Shown piece after piece: positions 9,673 through 19,131 of a stretch of DNA of 64,000 nt. The stretch lies in contig CATMVA010000001.1 in assembly GCA_950075865.1 (NCBI GenBank), positions 62,001 through 126,000 on the forward strand, given 5' to 3'. The number at the start of each line of letters is the position of its first letter. Position 1 is the stretch's first letter. This DNA comes from an uncultured Oscillospiraceae bacterium. GTDB lineage: Bacteria; Bacillota; Clostridia; Oscillospirales; Oscillospiraceae. Under the pieces are notes generated by a model. That model was not told the DNA's origin. It was given only the letters and a program-made list of their open reading frames with translations, and did no database searches. The translations under genes and the position numbers were made by a program.

Positions 9673-10335
9673 ATGTCTCTCTTTTCCAAGCAGATCGACA
9701 GGCGGATCGCCGCCTATCAGCGGGAGCTGATCGAGACCCACTACCAGGAGGTGGAGAATATGTACCGCCAGACCCGGGGCTGGCGGCACGATTACCGCAA
9801 CCACATCCAGACCATGAAGGCCTACGCCGCCCAGGGGGACCTGGAGGCCATCAAGAAGTATCTGGATATGCTGGACGTGGACCTGAACACGGTGGATACG
9901 GTGGTCAAAACGGGCAACTCCATGGCCGACGCCATCCTGAACAGCAAGATCTCCCTGGCCAAGGCCCGGAATATCCCGGTGAAGGTGGACGCCCACATCC
10001 CGGTGCAGCTGAAGATGTCCGAGCTGGACCTGTGCTGTATCATCGGCAACCTCTTTGACAACGCCATCGAGGCCAGCATGAAGCTCCCCGAGGGGGAGCG
10101 GCTCATCCGGGTCTATATGGACATGAAGGGCACCCAGCTCTATATCTCCTTCACCAACTTCACCGCCGGGGGCAAGCTCAACAAGGTGGGCAAGGGGTTC
10201 CGTACCTCCAAGGGGGAGGGCCACGGCTTCGGCCTGGTCCGCATCGACGCCATCGTGGAGCGGCTGGAGGGGTATCTCAGCCGCAACAGCGAGGAGGGGG
10301 CCTTTACCACCGAGATATTGATCCCGCAGGAGTGA
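9673..10335 (+). CDS. Soluble GHKL sensor histidine kinase
   Basis: 220 residues from ATG 9673, preceded by GGAGGTG. The phospho-accepting motif WRHDYRNHI contains His39. An N box (NLFDNAIEAS) and a G box (GHGFGLVRI) of the GHKL ATPase follow. This is the AgrC/VirS-like kinase class that pairs with LytTR regulators. It lacks the usual five to seven N-terminal membrane segments, so it cannot sense an extracellular peptide by itself. It may be cytoplasmic, or it may take its signal from the adjacent exporter. It lies 13 bp after the regulator gene, in the same operon. Confidence 0.9.
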   Translation: MSLFSKQIDRRIAAYQRELIETHYQEVENMYRQTRGWRHDYRNHIQTMKAYAAQGDLEAIKKYLDMLDVDLNTVDTVVKTGNSMADAILNSKISLAKARNIPVKVDAHIPVQLKMSELDLCCIIGNLFDNAIEASMKLPEGERLIRVYMDMKGTQLYISFTNFTAGGKLNKVGKGFRTSKGEGHGFGLVRIDAIVERLEGYLSRNSEEGAFTTEILIPQE

Positions 10336-10366
10336 TCCTGCGATTCATCACCCGATTTCAACGATT

Positions 10367-10398
10367 CGTCCCCGGAATGTGCCGGGGACGGATTTTTA
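10367..10398 (+). terminator. Intrinsic terminator after the kinase gene
   Basis: CGTCCCCGG (10367-10375) pairs with CCGGGGACG (10382-10390) around a six-base loop, followed by GATTTTTA. The short T tract suggests partial read-through into the ABC transporter genes. Confidence 0.7.
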
Positions 10399-10431
10399 TG
10401 GTATGGTAGCGTCACAAGGAAGGTGAGCTCT

Positions 10432-12252
10432 ATGAACGACAAAAAAGAAAAAAAGAAGCCAAAATACAATGAGTTCCAGACCGTAAGCTGGATGATCTCT
10501 AACGCCTGGAAAAAGGACAAGGGAGTGCTGGGCTTTGCCCTACTCATCCCGGCCGTGGCCGTGGCCCTCAACCTGGCCCAGCTCTTTATCGCCCCCACCG
10601 TGCTGGGGAAGGTGGAGACCGTGGCCCCGATGGAGGAGCTGCTGGGTGCTATCCTCTTTTTCTCGGCGGCCCTGGCCCTTCTCATGGGGCTCAAGTCCTT
10701 TTTGGAGGACCGCAGCTCGGTTGGTCTCATTGAGGTGCGGACCGATATCGTGCACCAGATCAACCGGAAGGGCTGTACCACCTCCTACCCCAACCTGATG
10801 GATACCAAATTTCTGAAAGCGTACAGCCTCTCCCACGATGCCAGCAACAGCAACTGGGCGGCCACCGAGCATATCTGGAAGACCCTCTCGGCGCTTGTGG
10901 AAAATTTGGCGGGCTTTGGGATCTATCTGGCCCTTCTGTCCAACCTGGAGCCCCTGCTGCTGGCGGTGGTCCTGGTGACCAGCGTGGCCAGCTTCCTCAT
11001 CACCACCTGGACCTCCAACTGGTCGGTCCGCCACAAGGAGGAACGGGAAAAGCTGAGCGCGCAGTTTGGATTTGTCAAAAGGACCGCCCAAAGCCAGGCG
11101 GCGGCCAAGGATATCCGCATTTTCGGTCTGGCCGACTGGATCCGGGAGATTTACGAAAAAACCAATCGGTTTTATGAGGATTGTCTCCTTCGGAAAGGCA
11201 GGGTCCACTATTTGGGCGATCTGGCCGATGTGGTCTTTGCCTTTGCCCGGAACGGCATCGCCTATTTTTACCTCATTCGTATGACCCTGGATGGGGGACT
11301 CTCCGCTTCGGAATTTCTTCTCTACTTTTCCGCCTTCAGCGGCTTTTCCTCCTGGGTCATGGGGATATTGAAGCAGGTCAACACCCTCCATACCGAGAGC
11401 ATCGAGCTTTCCAATGTAATGGAGTTTCTGAACTGGCCCGAGCCCTTCCGGTTTGAGGGGGGTACCCCCATCCCCGACCTGTCGGCGGGCTGTGAGCTGA
11501 AGCTGGAGAACGTGTCCTACCGCTACCCCGAGGCGGAGGGGGACACCATCAAGAATATTTCCTTCACCATCCGGCCCGGGGAGAAGGTGGCCATTGTGGG
11601 CCTCAACGGGGCGGGAAAGACCACCCTGGTGAAGCTGCTCTGCGGCTTCCTGGACCCCACCGAGGGCAGGGTCCTTCTCAACGGGGTGGACATCCGGGAG
11701 TTTGACCGCCGGGCGTACTACGCTCTTCTCTCCGCCGTGTTCCAGGATTTCTCCCTGCTCAACATCACCCTGGCCGAGACCGTGTCCCAGCAATATGAGA
11801 ATATTGACCGGGCGAAGGTGGCCGACTGTCTGGACAAAGCGGGGCTTACCTCCAAGGTGGAGAGCCTGCCCAATGGCCTGGACACCCACATCGGCCGGGA
11901 GGTTTTCAAGGACGGCATTCTCCTGTCCGGCGGTGAGACCCAGCGGCTCATGCTTGCCCGGGCCTTATACAAGGATGGGCCCCTCCTGATGCTGGATGAA
12001 CCCACCGCCGCCCTGGACCCCATTGCGGAGAACGACGTCTACATGAAGTATAACGAGATGACCCAGGGAAAGACCTCGGTGTTTATCTCCCACCGGCTGG
12101 CCTCCACCCGGTTCTGTGACCGCATCCTCTTTTTGGCGGACGGGGTCATCGAGCAGGAGGGCACCCACGAGAGCCTGTTGGCCCAGGGGGGCGGCTACGC
12201 CGACCTCTTTGAAGTCCAGAGCCGGTATTATCGGGAAGGGAAGGATTTCTGA
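10432..12252 (+). CDS. ABC exporter half-transporter, subunit 1
   Basis: 606 residues. ATG 10432 is preferred to GTG 10423 because AAGGAAGG lies about eight bases upstream of it. An N-terminal six-helix exporter membrane domain is followed by a nucleotide-binding domain with Walker A GLNGAGKTT (about 389), signature LSGGETQRL (about 498) and Walker B LLMLDEPTAAL (about 518). The next gene is a related half-transporter starting at the last base of this stop codon, so the two very likely form a heterodimeric type IV exporter. The substrate is unknown. The neighbouring LytTR/GHKL pair suggests export of a peptide or protection against one. Confidence 0.9.
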   Translation: MNDKKEKKKPKYNEFQTVSWMISNAWKKDKGVLGFALLIPAVAVALNLAQLFIAPTVLGKVETVAPMEELLGAILFFSAALALLMGLKSFLEDRSSVGLIEVRTDIVHQINRKGCTTSYPNLMDTKFLKAYSLSHDASNSNWAATEHIWKTLSALVENLAGFGIYLALLSNLEPLLLAVVLVTSVASFLITTWTSNWSVRHKEEREKLSAQFGFVKRTAQSQAAAKDIRIFGLADWIREIYEKTNRFYEDCLLRKGRVHYLGDLADVVFAFARNGIAYFYLIRMTLDGGLSASEFLLYFSAFSGFSSWVMGILKQVNTLHTESIELSNVMEFLNWPEPFRFEGGTPIPDLSAGCELKLENVSYRYPEAEGDTIKNISFTIRPGEKVAIVGLNGAGKTTLVKLLCGFLDPTEGRVLLNGVDIREFDRRAYYALLSAVFQDFSLLNITLAETVSQQYENIDRAKVADCLDKAGLTSKVESLPNGLDTHIGREVFKDGILLSGGETQRLMLARALYKDGPLLMLDEPTAALDPIAENDVYMKYNEMTQGKTSVFISHRLASTRFCDRILFLADGVIEQEGTHESLLAQGGGYADLFEVQSRYYREGKDF

Positions 12253-14138
12253 TGAAAAACGAAAAAAAGCGCTCTCTGAAGGAGGTCCTTCAGGTCAACT
12301 GGCGGGGCGTCAAGCTGCTCCATGGAGTGAACCCCCAATATTATCCCTCCATGGTCTGCAATACGATTCTGCGGGCGGTGACCCCCTATGTGACCATCTT
12401 TTTCTCGGCCCGGATCATCAACGAGCTTGCCGGTCTTCGCCGCCCTGAGGAACTGACCCGGTGGGTGGTGATCACCCTTGTTGTGGAGGCGGTTCTGGCT
12501 CTGCTGCGGCAGGGGGCTGCCCAGTGGGTCAATATGACGGAGTCTGCCATCAGCATTCAGGAGGACATTACCCTCTTTATGGAAAAACTTTTTTCTATGG
12601 ACTATGCTGATGTGGATGACCAGGCCACCAAGGAGAAGCTTCAGAAGATTAAATTGAATGAGAGCTTTATTGCTTTGGGATTTCCTGCTGTACGCTACCG
12701 TCTTATCCCACTTCTGTCCGCACTGGCGGGGACCATCAGCGCCGTGGCCCTGACGGTCAGCCTATTTACCACCCCGGTGCCCCAGGGCAGCCCCCTGATG
12801 TTCCTCAACAGCCCCTTGTTTCTTGGGGCGGTTTTGGCTCTGCTTCTGGTGGTGACCGTTGCTACAGGGCACCTGCGGAGTATGGGAGGGAAGCTGACTT
12901 CCGCAATGAATGAGGAAGGCACCTTCGGTAACAATATTTTCGGCCATTTTGGGCATTTGGGCACCAACAAAAAGGCGGCGGTGGATGTGCGCCTCTATGA
13001 GCAGCAGGAGATGGCGGTCCACTATTTTTTGACCGAGACCACCTTTGCCCACGGCGGCGCCTATGAAAACAAGGTGGTGAAGCCCGGCTCCTGGTATGGT
13101 GCCTTCGGTGCCTCTCTCTCCGCCGTGCTCACCGGCTTCGTCTATGTGTTCACCTGCCTCAAAGCCTGGGCCGGGGCCTTCGGTGTAGGCTCGGTCACCC
13201 AGTACGTGGGGGTGGTCACTGCCCTCGCCGGAAATCTGTCCGATCTGCTGTGGTCGGTAGGCCAGCTCCGGGGCAATGTAGAGGCCATGGAGCTCATCTT
13301 TGAATTTCTTGATATGCCCAATTCCATGTACCAGGGCACCCTCACCACTGAAAAGCGGGCTGACCGGCAGTACGAGGTGGAGTTCCGGGACGTGTCTTTC
13401 AAATACCCCAACACCGACACCTGGGCCCTGCGGCACGTGAACATGAAGTTCCAGGTGGGCCGGCGGCTGGCGGTGGTGGGGGAGAACGGCAGCGGCAAGA
13501 CCACCTTTATCAAGCTGCTCTGCCGGCTCTACGACCCCACCGAGGGGCAGATCCTCCTCAACGGCATCGACATCCGCAAGTACGATTACCGGGATTACAT
13601 GAACATCTTTTCGGTGGTGTTCCAGGACTTCCAGCTTTTGGCCCAGCCCTTGGGCAGCAATGTGGCCGGGGCCATGGACTATGACCGTTCCCGGGCCGAG
13701 AAGGCCCTCATTGACGCTGGGTTCGGGGATAGGTTGGCCGAGATGCCCAAGGGGCTGGACACCTACCTTTACAAGGACCTGGACAAGGAGGGGGTGGAGG
13801 TCTCGGGGGGCGAGGCCCAGAAGATCGCCATCGCCCGGGCACTCTACAAGGACGCGCCCTTCATCATTCTGGATGAGCCTACGGCGGCGCTGGACCCGCT
13901 GGCCGAGGCCGAGATCTACTCCAAGTTTGACCAGATCGCCGGGGACCGGACGGCGGTGTATATCTCCCACCGGCTGTCCTCCTGCAAGTTCTGCGACGAG
14001 ATCGCGGTCTTTGACCACGGGGCGGTGGTGCAGCAGGGGGGACATGAGGAGCTGCTGGCCGACGAGAACGGGAAGTACCATGAGCTGTGGCACGCCCAGG
14101 CACAGTATTACGCCGAGCAGAAGGAGGAGGCGCCCTGA
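12252..14138 (+). CDS. ABC exporter half-transporter, subunit 2
   Basis: 628 residues; the ATG overlaps the preceding stop codon by one base (TGATG), indicating translational coupling. Membrane segments occupy the first 330 residues. The ATPase domain has Walker A GENGSGKTT (about 409), signature VSGGEAQKI (about 516) and Walker B FIILDEPTAAL (about 536). Both subunits have a complete EPT sequence after the Walker B Asp, so neither site is obviously degenerate. It is the partner of the preceding exporter subunit, and its 3' end overlaps the operon terminator. Confidence 0.9.
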   Translation: MKNEKKRSLKEVLQVNWRGVKLLHGVNPQYYPSMVCNTILRAVTPYVTIFFSARIINELAGLRRPEELTRWVVITLVVEAVLALLRQGAAQWVNMTESAISIQEDITLFMEKLFSMDYADVDDQATKEKLQKIKLNESFIALGFPAVRYRLIPLLSALAGTISAVALTVSLFTTPVPQGSPLMFLNSPLFLGAVLALLLVVTVATGHLRSMGGKLTSAMNEEGTFGNNIFGHFGHLGTNKKAAVDVRLYEQQEMAVHYFLTETTFAHGGAYENKVVKPGSWYGAFGASLSAVLTGFVYVFTCLKAWAGAFGVGSVTQYVGVVTALAGNLSDLLWSVGQLRGNVEAMELIFEFLDMPNSMYQGTLTTEKRADRQYEVEFRDVSFKYPNTDTWALRHVNMKFQVGRRLAVVGENGSGKTTFIKLLCRLYDPTEGQILLNGIDIRKYDYRDYMNIFSVVFQDFQLLAQPLGSNVAGAMDYDRSRAEKALIDAGFGDRLAEMPKGLDTYLYKDLDKEGVEVSGGEAQKIAIARALYKDAPFIILDEPTAALDPLAEAEIYSKFDQIAGDRTAVYISHRLSSCKFCDEIAVFDHGAVVQQGGHEELLADENGKYHELWHAQAQYYAEQKEEAP

Positions 14139-14156
14139 GGGGCGTCTCCTTTTTTG
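14125..14156 (+). terminator. Terminator overlapping the end of the exporter operon
   Basis: AGGAGGCGCC (14125-14134) pairs with GGCGTCTCCT (14141-14150), followed by TTTTT. The 5' arm and the stop codon overlap. Confidence 0.85.
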
Positions 14157-14196
14157 TTAATTTTCCATGATGGGGGGTGCCAAATGGGAAACATTA

Positions 14197-14205
14197 TGAT
14201 ATAAT
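14197..14205 (+). promoter_or_regulatory. Extended -10 promoter before lgt
   Basis: TGATATAAT is a perfect extended -10 element. The best -35 candidate, TGCCAA at 14178-14183, is weak, which is normal for extended -10 promoters. It lies 35 bp upstream of the lgt start. Confidence 0.6.
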
Positions 14206-14240
14206 AACAATTACTTTTGATTTGAAGGGCGGAGTGAACC

Positions 14241-15146
14241 GTGAACACAGTGACTTTTCCGGGCTTTGGACTTAACTTCCATGTGACGTCCATTGCCTTC
14301 CATATCTTTGGCTGGCCCATCCGGTGGTACGGCATTATTATTGCCGCCGGGTTCCTGGCCGCCGTGGTCTTCTGCTCTCGCCGGTGTCAGAAGTACGGCG
14401 TCACCGCGGAGGAGATCATTGACCTGCTGATCTACGCCGTGCCTACCTGCATCATCGGCGGACGGCTCTACTATGTGATCTTCTATCTGGACCGGTACCG
14501 CCGGGCGGACGGAAGCCTGGACTTTGGGGCCATGGTGCGGATCTGGGACGGCGGAATCGCTATCTATGGCGCCATCATCGCCGCTATCATCGTGGTGGCT
14601 GTTTTTTGCAGGGCCAGGAAGATCAGCTTTTTTGCCTTCGCCGATTTAGGCTCCATGGGAGTCATGATCGGCCAGCTGGTGGGGCGGTGGGGCAATTTCG
14701 TCAATGTGGAGTGCTATGGCGGGGAGACAACCCTGCCCTGGCGCATGGGGATCTATGGCTTTGTGGACGGCACGCGCCAGTACATGGAGGTCCATCCCAC
14801 ATTCCTCTATGAGTCGCTGTGGAATCTGGCAGGGCTTTTGCTCATCGTGTTTCTGCTGGAGAAGCGGCGGAGGTTCGATGGGCAGATCTTCTGGAGCTAC
14901 ATGGGCTGGTATGGGCTGGGGCGGGCCTGGATCGAGGGACTGCGGACCGACAGTCTGTATTTCTTCTCCACCGGGTTGCGGGTGTCTCAGGTGCTGGCGA
15001 TCATCTTCTGCCTGATGTCGGTGGTCATGCTGGTCGTGGAGCTGAGACGGCCACACACCCAGGAAGAGCTGTGGGTGAACCGCAGAGCAGCTATGGAAGC
15101 GGAGAAGGCTGAGGAAAAAGGGGAGGACGAAAGTGATCCTGCTTGA
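14241..15146 (+). CDS. lgt: Prolipoprotein diacylglyceryl transferase
   Basis: 301 residues from GTG 14241, preceded by a GGGCGGAG-like ribosome site. Seven membrane segments are expected. Family motifs are seen: [26 protein letters not shown] and [12 protein letters not shown]. Lgt moves a diacylglyceryl group from phosphatidylglycerol to the lipobox Cys of prelipoproteins at the membrane. The C-terminal tail (about 280-301) is charged and poorly conserved. Its end overlaps folD by 14 bases, so the two are co-transcribed. Confidence 0.95.
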   Translation: MNTVTFPGFGLNFHVTSIAFHIFGWPIRWYGIIIAAGFLAAVVFCSRRCQKYGVTAEEIIDLLIYAVPTCIIGGRLYYVIFYLDRYRRADGSLDFGAMVRIWDGGIAIYGAIIAAIIVVAVFCRARKISFFAFADLGSMGVMIGQLVGRWGNFVNVECYGGETTLPWRMGIYGFVDGTRQYMEVHPTFLYESLWNLAGLLLIVFLLEKRRRFDGQIFWSYMGWYGLGRAWIEGLRTDSLYFFSTGLRVSQVLAIIFCLMSVVMLVVELRRPHTQEELWVNRRAAMEAEKAEEKGEDESDPA

Positions 15147-15975
15147 CGGAAAGGCGCTGGCGGCCAAGATCAAGGCGGAGACCCGGCAAAAGGCCGAGCA
15201 GATGGCTCGCAGACCCGGCCTGGCAGTGATTCTGGTGGGGGAGGACCCTGCCTCCCGGGTCTATGTGAACGGGAAGAGGAGGGACTGCGCCGAGTGCGGG
15301 TTTTACAGCGAGGAGTATACCCTGCCAGAAACGGTGTGCCAAGCCCAGCTTTTAGAGCTGATCGAGGGCTTGAATGAGCGTGGGGACATTGACGGCATTC
15401 TTGTGCAACTGCCTCTGCCCGGGCATTTGAACGAGCAGGAGGTTATCAATGCCATCGATCCGGAAAAGGATGTGGATTGTTTCCATCCGGTCAATGTGGG
15501 CAAGCTGATGATCGGAAGGGAGGGCTTTTTGCCCTGTACGCCGGCCGGCGTGATGGCTCTTTTGGACGAGTACCACATCGACCCCGCCGGCAAGCGTGCC
15601 GTGGTGGTAGGGCGCTCCAATATCGTAGGGAAGCCACAGGCGATCCTTTTGCTCCAACGGGACGCCACCGTTACCATCTGCCACTCCAGGACCCCTGGCC
15701 TGGCCGAAATTTGCCGACAGGCTGATATCCTTGTCAGTGCAGTTGGCCGTAGAGGACTGATCACGGCCGATATGGCGAAGGAGGGGGCTGTGGTCATTGA
15801 TGTGGCCATGAACCGCAACGAAGAGGGAAAGCTGTGCGGAGATGTGGACTTTGATGCAGTGGCTCTCAAGGCTTCCTATATCACGCCAGTGCCCGGTGGG
15901 GTCGGGCCCATGACGAGGGCGGTCCTGATGAAAAACACCCTCTATTCGGCCCAAAGAAGACAGAATTTGAAATAA
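15133..15975 (+). CDS. folD: Methylene-THF dehydrogenase / methenyl-THF cyclohydrolase
   Basis: 280 residues, the usual length, from GTG 15133 with GGGAGGA upstream. Characteristic motifs are [42 protein letters not shown] (NADP site) and the C-terminal [10 protein letters not shown]. The enzyme interconverts 5,10-methylene- and 10-formyl-tetrahydrofolate in the cytoplasm, feeding purine and formyl-Met synthesis. It overlaps lgt. Confidence 0.97.
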   Translation: MILLDGKALAAKIKAETRQKAEQMARRPGLAVILVGEDPASRVYVNGKRRDCAECGFYSEEYTLPETVCQAQLLELIEGLNERGDIDGILVQLPLPGHLNEQEVINAIDPEKDVDCFHPVNVGKLMIGREGFLPCTPAGVMALLDEYHIDPAGKRAVVVGRSNIVGKPQAILLLQRDATVTICHSRTPGLAEICRQADILVSAVGRRGLITADMAKEGAVVIDVAMNRNEEGKLCGDVDFDAVALKASYITPVPGGVGPMTRAVLMKNTLYSAQRRQNLK

Positions 15976-15979
15976 GGGG

Positions 15980-16008
15980 TGGAAAAATCCCGTTTGTTGT
16001 GTTACAAT
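15980..16008 (+). promoter_or_regulatory. Probable promoter for nrdR
   Basis: TACAAT (16003-16008) lies 17 bp after TGGAAA (15980-15985). It starts just after the folD stop and 34 bp before the nrdR ATG. Confidence 0.45.
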
Positions 16009-16041
16009 CTTTTCAAATCCTGTGTAGGAGTGTGCTGAAAC

Positions 16042-16497
16042 ATGAAATGTCCTTTCTGCGGTTATCTTGACAGCAAGGTGGTGGACTCCCGCCCCGCCGA
16101 GGATGGCACCAGCATCCGCCGCCGCCGGGAGTGCCTTTCCTGCAAAAAGCGGTTCACTACCTTTGAGGTGATGGAAACCCTGCCTGTGGTGGTCATCAAA
16201 AAGGATGGCAGCCGGCAGAGCTTTGACAAGAGCAAGCTCCTCAACGGCATGATCCGGGCCTGTGAGAAGCGTCCGGTGCCCTTTGACACCCTTCAGCAGA
16301 TCGCCGACGAGATCGAGCAGAATCTGCAGAATGAGATGAACCGGGAGGTCTCCTCCACCAAAATCGGCGAGATGGTCATGGACCGGCTGAAGGATGTGGA
16401 CGAGGTAGCTTACGTCCGTTTTGCTTCGGTTTATCGTCAGTTTAAGGATATCAGCACCTTTATGTCCGAGCTGAACAAACTGCTGGAAGAAAAGTAA
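16042..16497 (+). CDS. nrdR: Transcriptional repressor of ribonucleotide reductase genes
   Basis: 151 residues, the standard NrdR length. The N-terminal zinc ribbon has the four Cys in CPFCG and CLSCKKRF, with the family motif [17 protein letters not shown] between them. An ATP-cone domain (about 49-140) binds ATP or dATP and controls DNA binding. NrdR represses ribonucleotide reductase operons. No nrd genes are in the window, so its targets lie elsewhere. Confidence 0.97.
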   Translation: MKCPFCGYLDSKVVDSRPAEDGTSIRRRRECLSCKKRFTTFEVMETLPVVVIKKDGSRQSFDKSKLLNGMIRACEKRPVPFDTLQQIADEIEQNLQNEMNREVSSTKIGEMVMDRLKDVDEVAYVRFASVYRQFKDISTFMSELNKLLEEK

Positions 16498-16513
16498 GTG
16501 TCCCATAAAGAAG

Positions 16514-16551
16514 AAAAAGCACAGAGGTCATTGAGGGCCTCTGTGCTTTTT
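16514..16551. terminator. Bidirectional terminator between nrdR and the DUF4363 gene
   Basis: AAAAAGCACAGAGG pairs with CCTCTGTGCTTTTT (core 16519-16527 with 16538-16546). The A and T flanks make it work for both convergent transcripts. Confidence 0.85.
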
Positions 16552-16932
16552 CTATAAAATATTTTTCAGAGTGAGCTGCTCGGCTTCGGTGAGAAGTTTT
16601 AGCTGGGCGATGAGCTTGGCGTTGGCGGCGGAGTACTCTCCGCCTTCCTCACACTCCAGGAATTCCGCTACCTCGCAGAAGGACATATAGATCTCATCGG
16701 CATCTTGATGGCGGAGGAGAAGATAGAGGTAGATTTCTTTCTCGTCCCAGACCTGATGGGCTTTCCGGTTATATTCCGAGGCGGCGGCCCAGTCACCTGC
16801 TTCGGCGCGTTCCTCCGCCTGCTCCAAAAGTGCGGTGAGTTCCCCGGTGAAGCCGGAGAGGTAAAAGCTGTGGGCCAGCGTGCCGGCCAGAATGGCCAGC
16901 AGCAGCCCGACCGCGATCCAGATCTGTTTCAT
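16552..16932 (-). CDS. DUF4363-family membrane-anchored protein
   Basis: 126 residues with one N-terminal membrane segment (IWIAVGLLLAILAGTLA), followed by a helical outside domain rich in Glu and Ala. The length and pattern fit DUF4363, a family of unknown function found in spore-forming Clostridia next to DUF421 proteins. Its ATG overlaps the end of the DUF421 gene by four bases (ATGA), so the two are co-translated. Function is unknown. Confidence 0.8.
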   Translation of the reverse strand: MKQIWIAVGLLLAILAGTLAHSFYLSGFTGELTALLEQAEERAEAGDWAAASEYNRKAHQVWDEKEIYLYLLLRHQDADEIYMSFCEVAEFLECEEGGEYSAANAKLIAQLKLLTEAEQLTLKNIL

Positions 16933-17609
16933 TTGACCGCCTCCTTGGGGGCGAAATAGGTCCGCCCCAGTTCATCCGCCGTCAGGAGGTAGACCTCCTC
17001 CGGTTTTTTGACACCGTGGGATTTGAGCTGCTTGCTCAGCCAGACCTGGTCGTAGCCTCTGGTCTTCAGATTGTGGTCCAGCACCCGTCCGTCGTTGATG
17101 ATCACCAACGGCAGTCCTGCCTCCTCGGGCACCACTGCCATATCTTTGGCGATTGGTGGCTTTTGGTCGGAGAAGGGGAGGACCGAGATCTGGCCATTGG
17201 TCTCCAGAATGGCGTATTTTACGGTGGAGATATCGGTGATCCCCTTCATGCGGAGCTCCTCCATCAGTTCATCCACAGTAAAGCGGTTTTTGGCCATCTC
17301 CCGCTGGTGAAGTTTACCGTTTTCCACAATGATGGAGGGCCGCCCGCAGATCAGCACCCGGAATTTGACGCTTTTCATGGACAGTACGGAAATGATCATG
17401 GTGATGCACAGAAGGGTAAGGATCGGAATAATGCCGGAAAGCAGGGGGATACCAAAGTCCTGCATGGGGACCGCCGCCAGATCGGCGATGATGAGGGCGA
17501 GCACCAGCTCGGAGGGCTCCAGCTCGCCCACCTGACGTTTGCCCATAAGCCGGATCCCGGCGATGATGAACAGGTATAGGATCACTGTTCGGACAAAGGC
17601 GATGACCAT
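16929..17609 (-). CDS. DUF421 (YetF-like) membrane protein
   Basis: 226 residues from ATG 17609, chosen because AAGGAGGT lies just upstream; a start at 17651 would add 14 residues without a ribosome site. Three N-terminal membrane segments are followed by two small cytoplasmic domains (GRPSIIVENGKL; LPLVIINDGRVL). The family includes Bacillus YetF and spore-membrane proteins; its molecular role is not settled. It forms a two-gene operon with the DUF4363 gene. Association with spore formation is inference from family distribution. Confidence 0.85.
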   Translation of the reverse strand: MVIAFVRTVILYLFIIAGIRLMGKRQVGELEPSELVLALIIADLAAVPMQDFGIPLLSGIIPILTLLCITMIISVLSMKSVKFRVLICGRPSIIVENGKLHQREMAKNRFTVDELMEELRMKGITDISTVKYAILETNGQISVLPFSDQKPPIAKDMAVVPEEAGLPLVIINDGRVLDHNLKTRGYDQVWLSKQLKSHGVKKPEEVYLLTADELGRTYFAPKEAVK

Positions 17610-17759
17610 AAAAGACCTCCTTCGGGCGTTCCTATGGGCCAGTATGGGCAAATAGAGAGGGAAGTATGCCTGGGAAGTATGTGGAAAGCACCTTGTTGCC
17701 GAAAAAAGGCCAACAAACAGATTAGCCTTTGGATAAAATCACGATTTCAGATAATTACA

Positions 17760-17788
17760 TTGCAAGGACCGTTGATTTGAGCTAAAAT
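17760..17788 (+). promoter_or_regulatory. Sigma-A promoter for the uncharacterised 17827 operon
   Basis: TTGCAA (17760-17765) and TAAAAT (17783-17788) are 17 bp apart, 38 bp upstream of the ATG. Confidence 0.6.
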
Positions 17789-17826
17789 ATTTTCGGATAT
17801 CAAACCCGAAAAGAGGGGGTGACCCG

Positions 17827-18495
17827 ATGCGCAGAAGATATCTGAGATTTGATATTTGGCTGTGCCTGCTGCTGGCTTTTGGCGTAAGTCTCGGCACCGC
17901 GAAAATAACGGAGTGGATCACGCCCCGCTTCTATGAAGATTATGTGGAAGAACATACGGTGGCGGACGGCGACATCGGTGGCCGGGCAGGCAAGGATATT
18001 CCGCGGGTACAAAACGTGGATGAGTTGCTGCGGCAGGAAAAGTTTACCATTGTATCCCCCGGCATTGAGTACCGGAACAGAGGAGCGGGCTATCACAATG
18101 GGGTTTACATGTACTCTGTAACGCTGCCCTCCGGTGAGCTGGTGGCCGCTGTCATCAATATGGAGAACGTCCAGCAGGAGGGGGATTACTACACCAGCGA
18201 CCACATCCTTCCTGTAGGTGAGGTTGTCTACGATGACCTTGCCGCGGACAAATATTTCATGCAGCAGATCCAGTACGGCGGGGAGCTGAGCCGCACGGAT
18301 TTTTACATTGATATGAGAGGGGAAGGCGGAAAGGTAAGCCAGGAGGCCTACAACGACCACTATGCCGATATTGTTCAGGTCATCACGGTCCTTGTCTGTT
18401 TCCCCCTTTTCCATTCGATAGGGGCGAAGTTGGAACTGTTCCCCTTCTTTTTTACCCCGAAAAGGCTGAAGGAACAGAAAAGCGAGTGGGAATAA
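17827..18495 (+). CDS. Uncharacterised membrane protein with N- and C-terminal anchors
   Basis: 222 residues from ATG 17827 with GAGGGGGTG upstream. A membrane segment at about residues 8-26 and another near 188-206 flank a 160-residue, probably extracytoplasmic domain rich in Tyr and acidic residues (EYRNRGAGYHNGVYMYSVTLPSGELVAA). I do not recognise a family. Its coding end (E-W-E-stop) happens to match the guaA island core (see findings). It is the first gene of a three-gene run whose members are spaced or overlapped tightly, so they may act together. Confidence 0.7.
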   Translation: MRRRYLRFDIWLCLLLAFGVSLGTAKITEWITPRFYEDYVEEHTVADGDIGGRAGKDIPRVQNVDELLRQEKFTIVSPGIEYRNRGAGYHNGVYMYSVTLPSGELVAAVINMENVQQEGDYYTSDHILPVGEVVYDDLAADKYFMQQIQYGGELSRTDFYIDMRGEGGKVSQEAYNDHYADIVQVITVLVCFPLFHSIGAKLELFPFFFTPKRLKEQKSEWE

Positions 18496-18536
18496 AGACT
18501 ATGGTGCCTATATTTTCTGATAAGGGAGAGGGTATT

Positions 18537-19130
18537 ATGCAATCAGAAGGAGTCAAAAAAGTAAACTATGTCTATCTGCTGGCAGCGATTTTTGCCCCCA
18601 TCGCACTTATTGTATTGGGTGGATGGATCGGCTACCAATTCTTCCGTGATGGCGGGACCGGAGCGGTGATATGCTTTATGGGCCCCACGGCTCTGGCGGT
18701 GCTCTGGTGGTTTTTTGGGGTGACCACCATTTGGAAACAGAGGAAAAAGAAGATGATGAAACAGTTGGATGAGCAGGGCTTTGCCCGTAACCACACCTTC
18801 TTTGGCAGAGGTCAGACCGTTGTGGTAGACCAGCAGCAGGGAAAGGTAGCTCTCCTTTTTTTCTGGAATCCATTTGTGCTGTATGTCTTCCCGGCCAGCC
18901 GGATATCCAACGCCTGGACGGAGGATGGAGCCGGTGGAGCCGGCTTTCTCAGGGGAACCAGCCGGGTGAGCTTCCTGTTTCAGGTAGACAGAGTGAAGGT
19001 AAGGGTAGATACCTTTACATCGAATCAGCGTTGGAAGATGGAAGACCCCAAGGTGCTGGAGGGAATCTCCAAGGCGGATCTGTGGGTCCAGGTCCTGTCC
19101 CAGGCCCGGCAGCAGAGCACTGGTGTGTGA
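18537..19130 (+). CDS. Uncharacterised protein with two membrane segments
   Basis: 197 residues. ATG 18537 is preferred over the upstream GTG 18486, since GGGAGAGGG precedes it. Two membrane segments (about 11-30 and 43-63) are followed by a basic linker (KQRKKKMMKQ) and a soluble beta-rich domain (TVVVDQQQGKVALLFFWNPF). This layout resembles bacterial PH-like membrane proteins, but that is only a shape argument. No catalytic motif is visible. Confidence 0.65.
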   Translation: MQSEGVKKVNYVYLLAAIFAPIALIVLGGWIGYQFFRDGGTGAVICFMGPTALAVLWWFFGVTTIWKQRKKKMMKQLDEQGFARNHTFFGRGQTVVVDQQQGKVALLFFWNPFVLYVFPASRISNAWTEDGAGGAGFLRGTSRVSFLFQVDRVKVRVDTFTSNQRWKMEDPKVLEGISKADLWVQVLSQARQQSTGV

Positions 19131-19131
19131 T

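Noticed and set aside
15985-16040. NrdR box in the nrdR promoter
   Set aside because: The sequence resembles the consensus too weakly to call a site.
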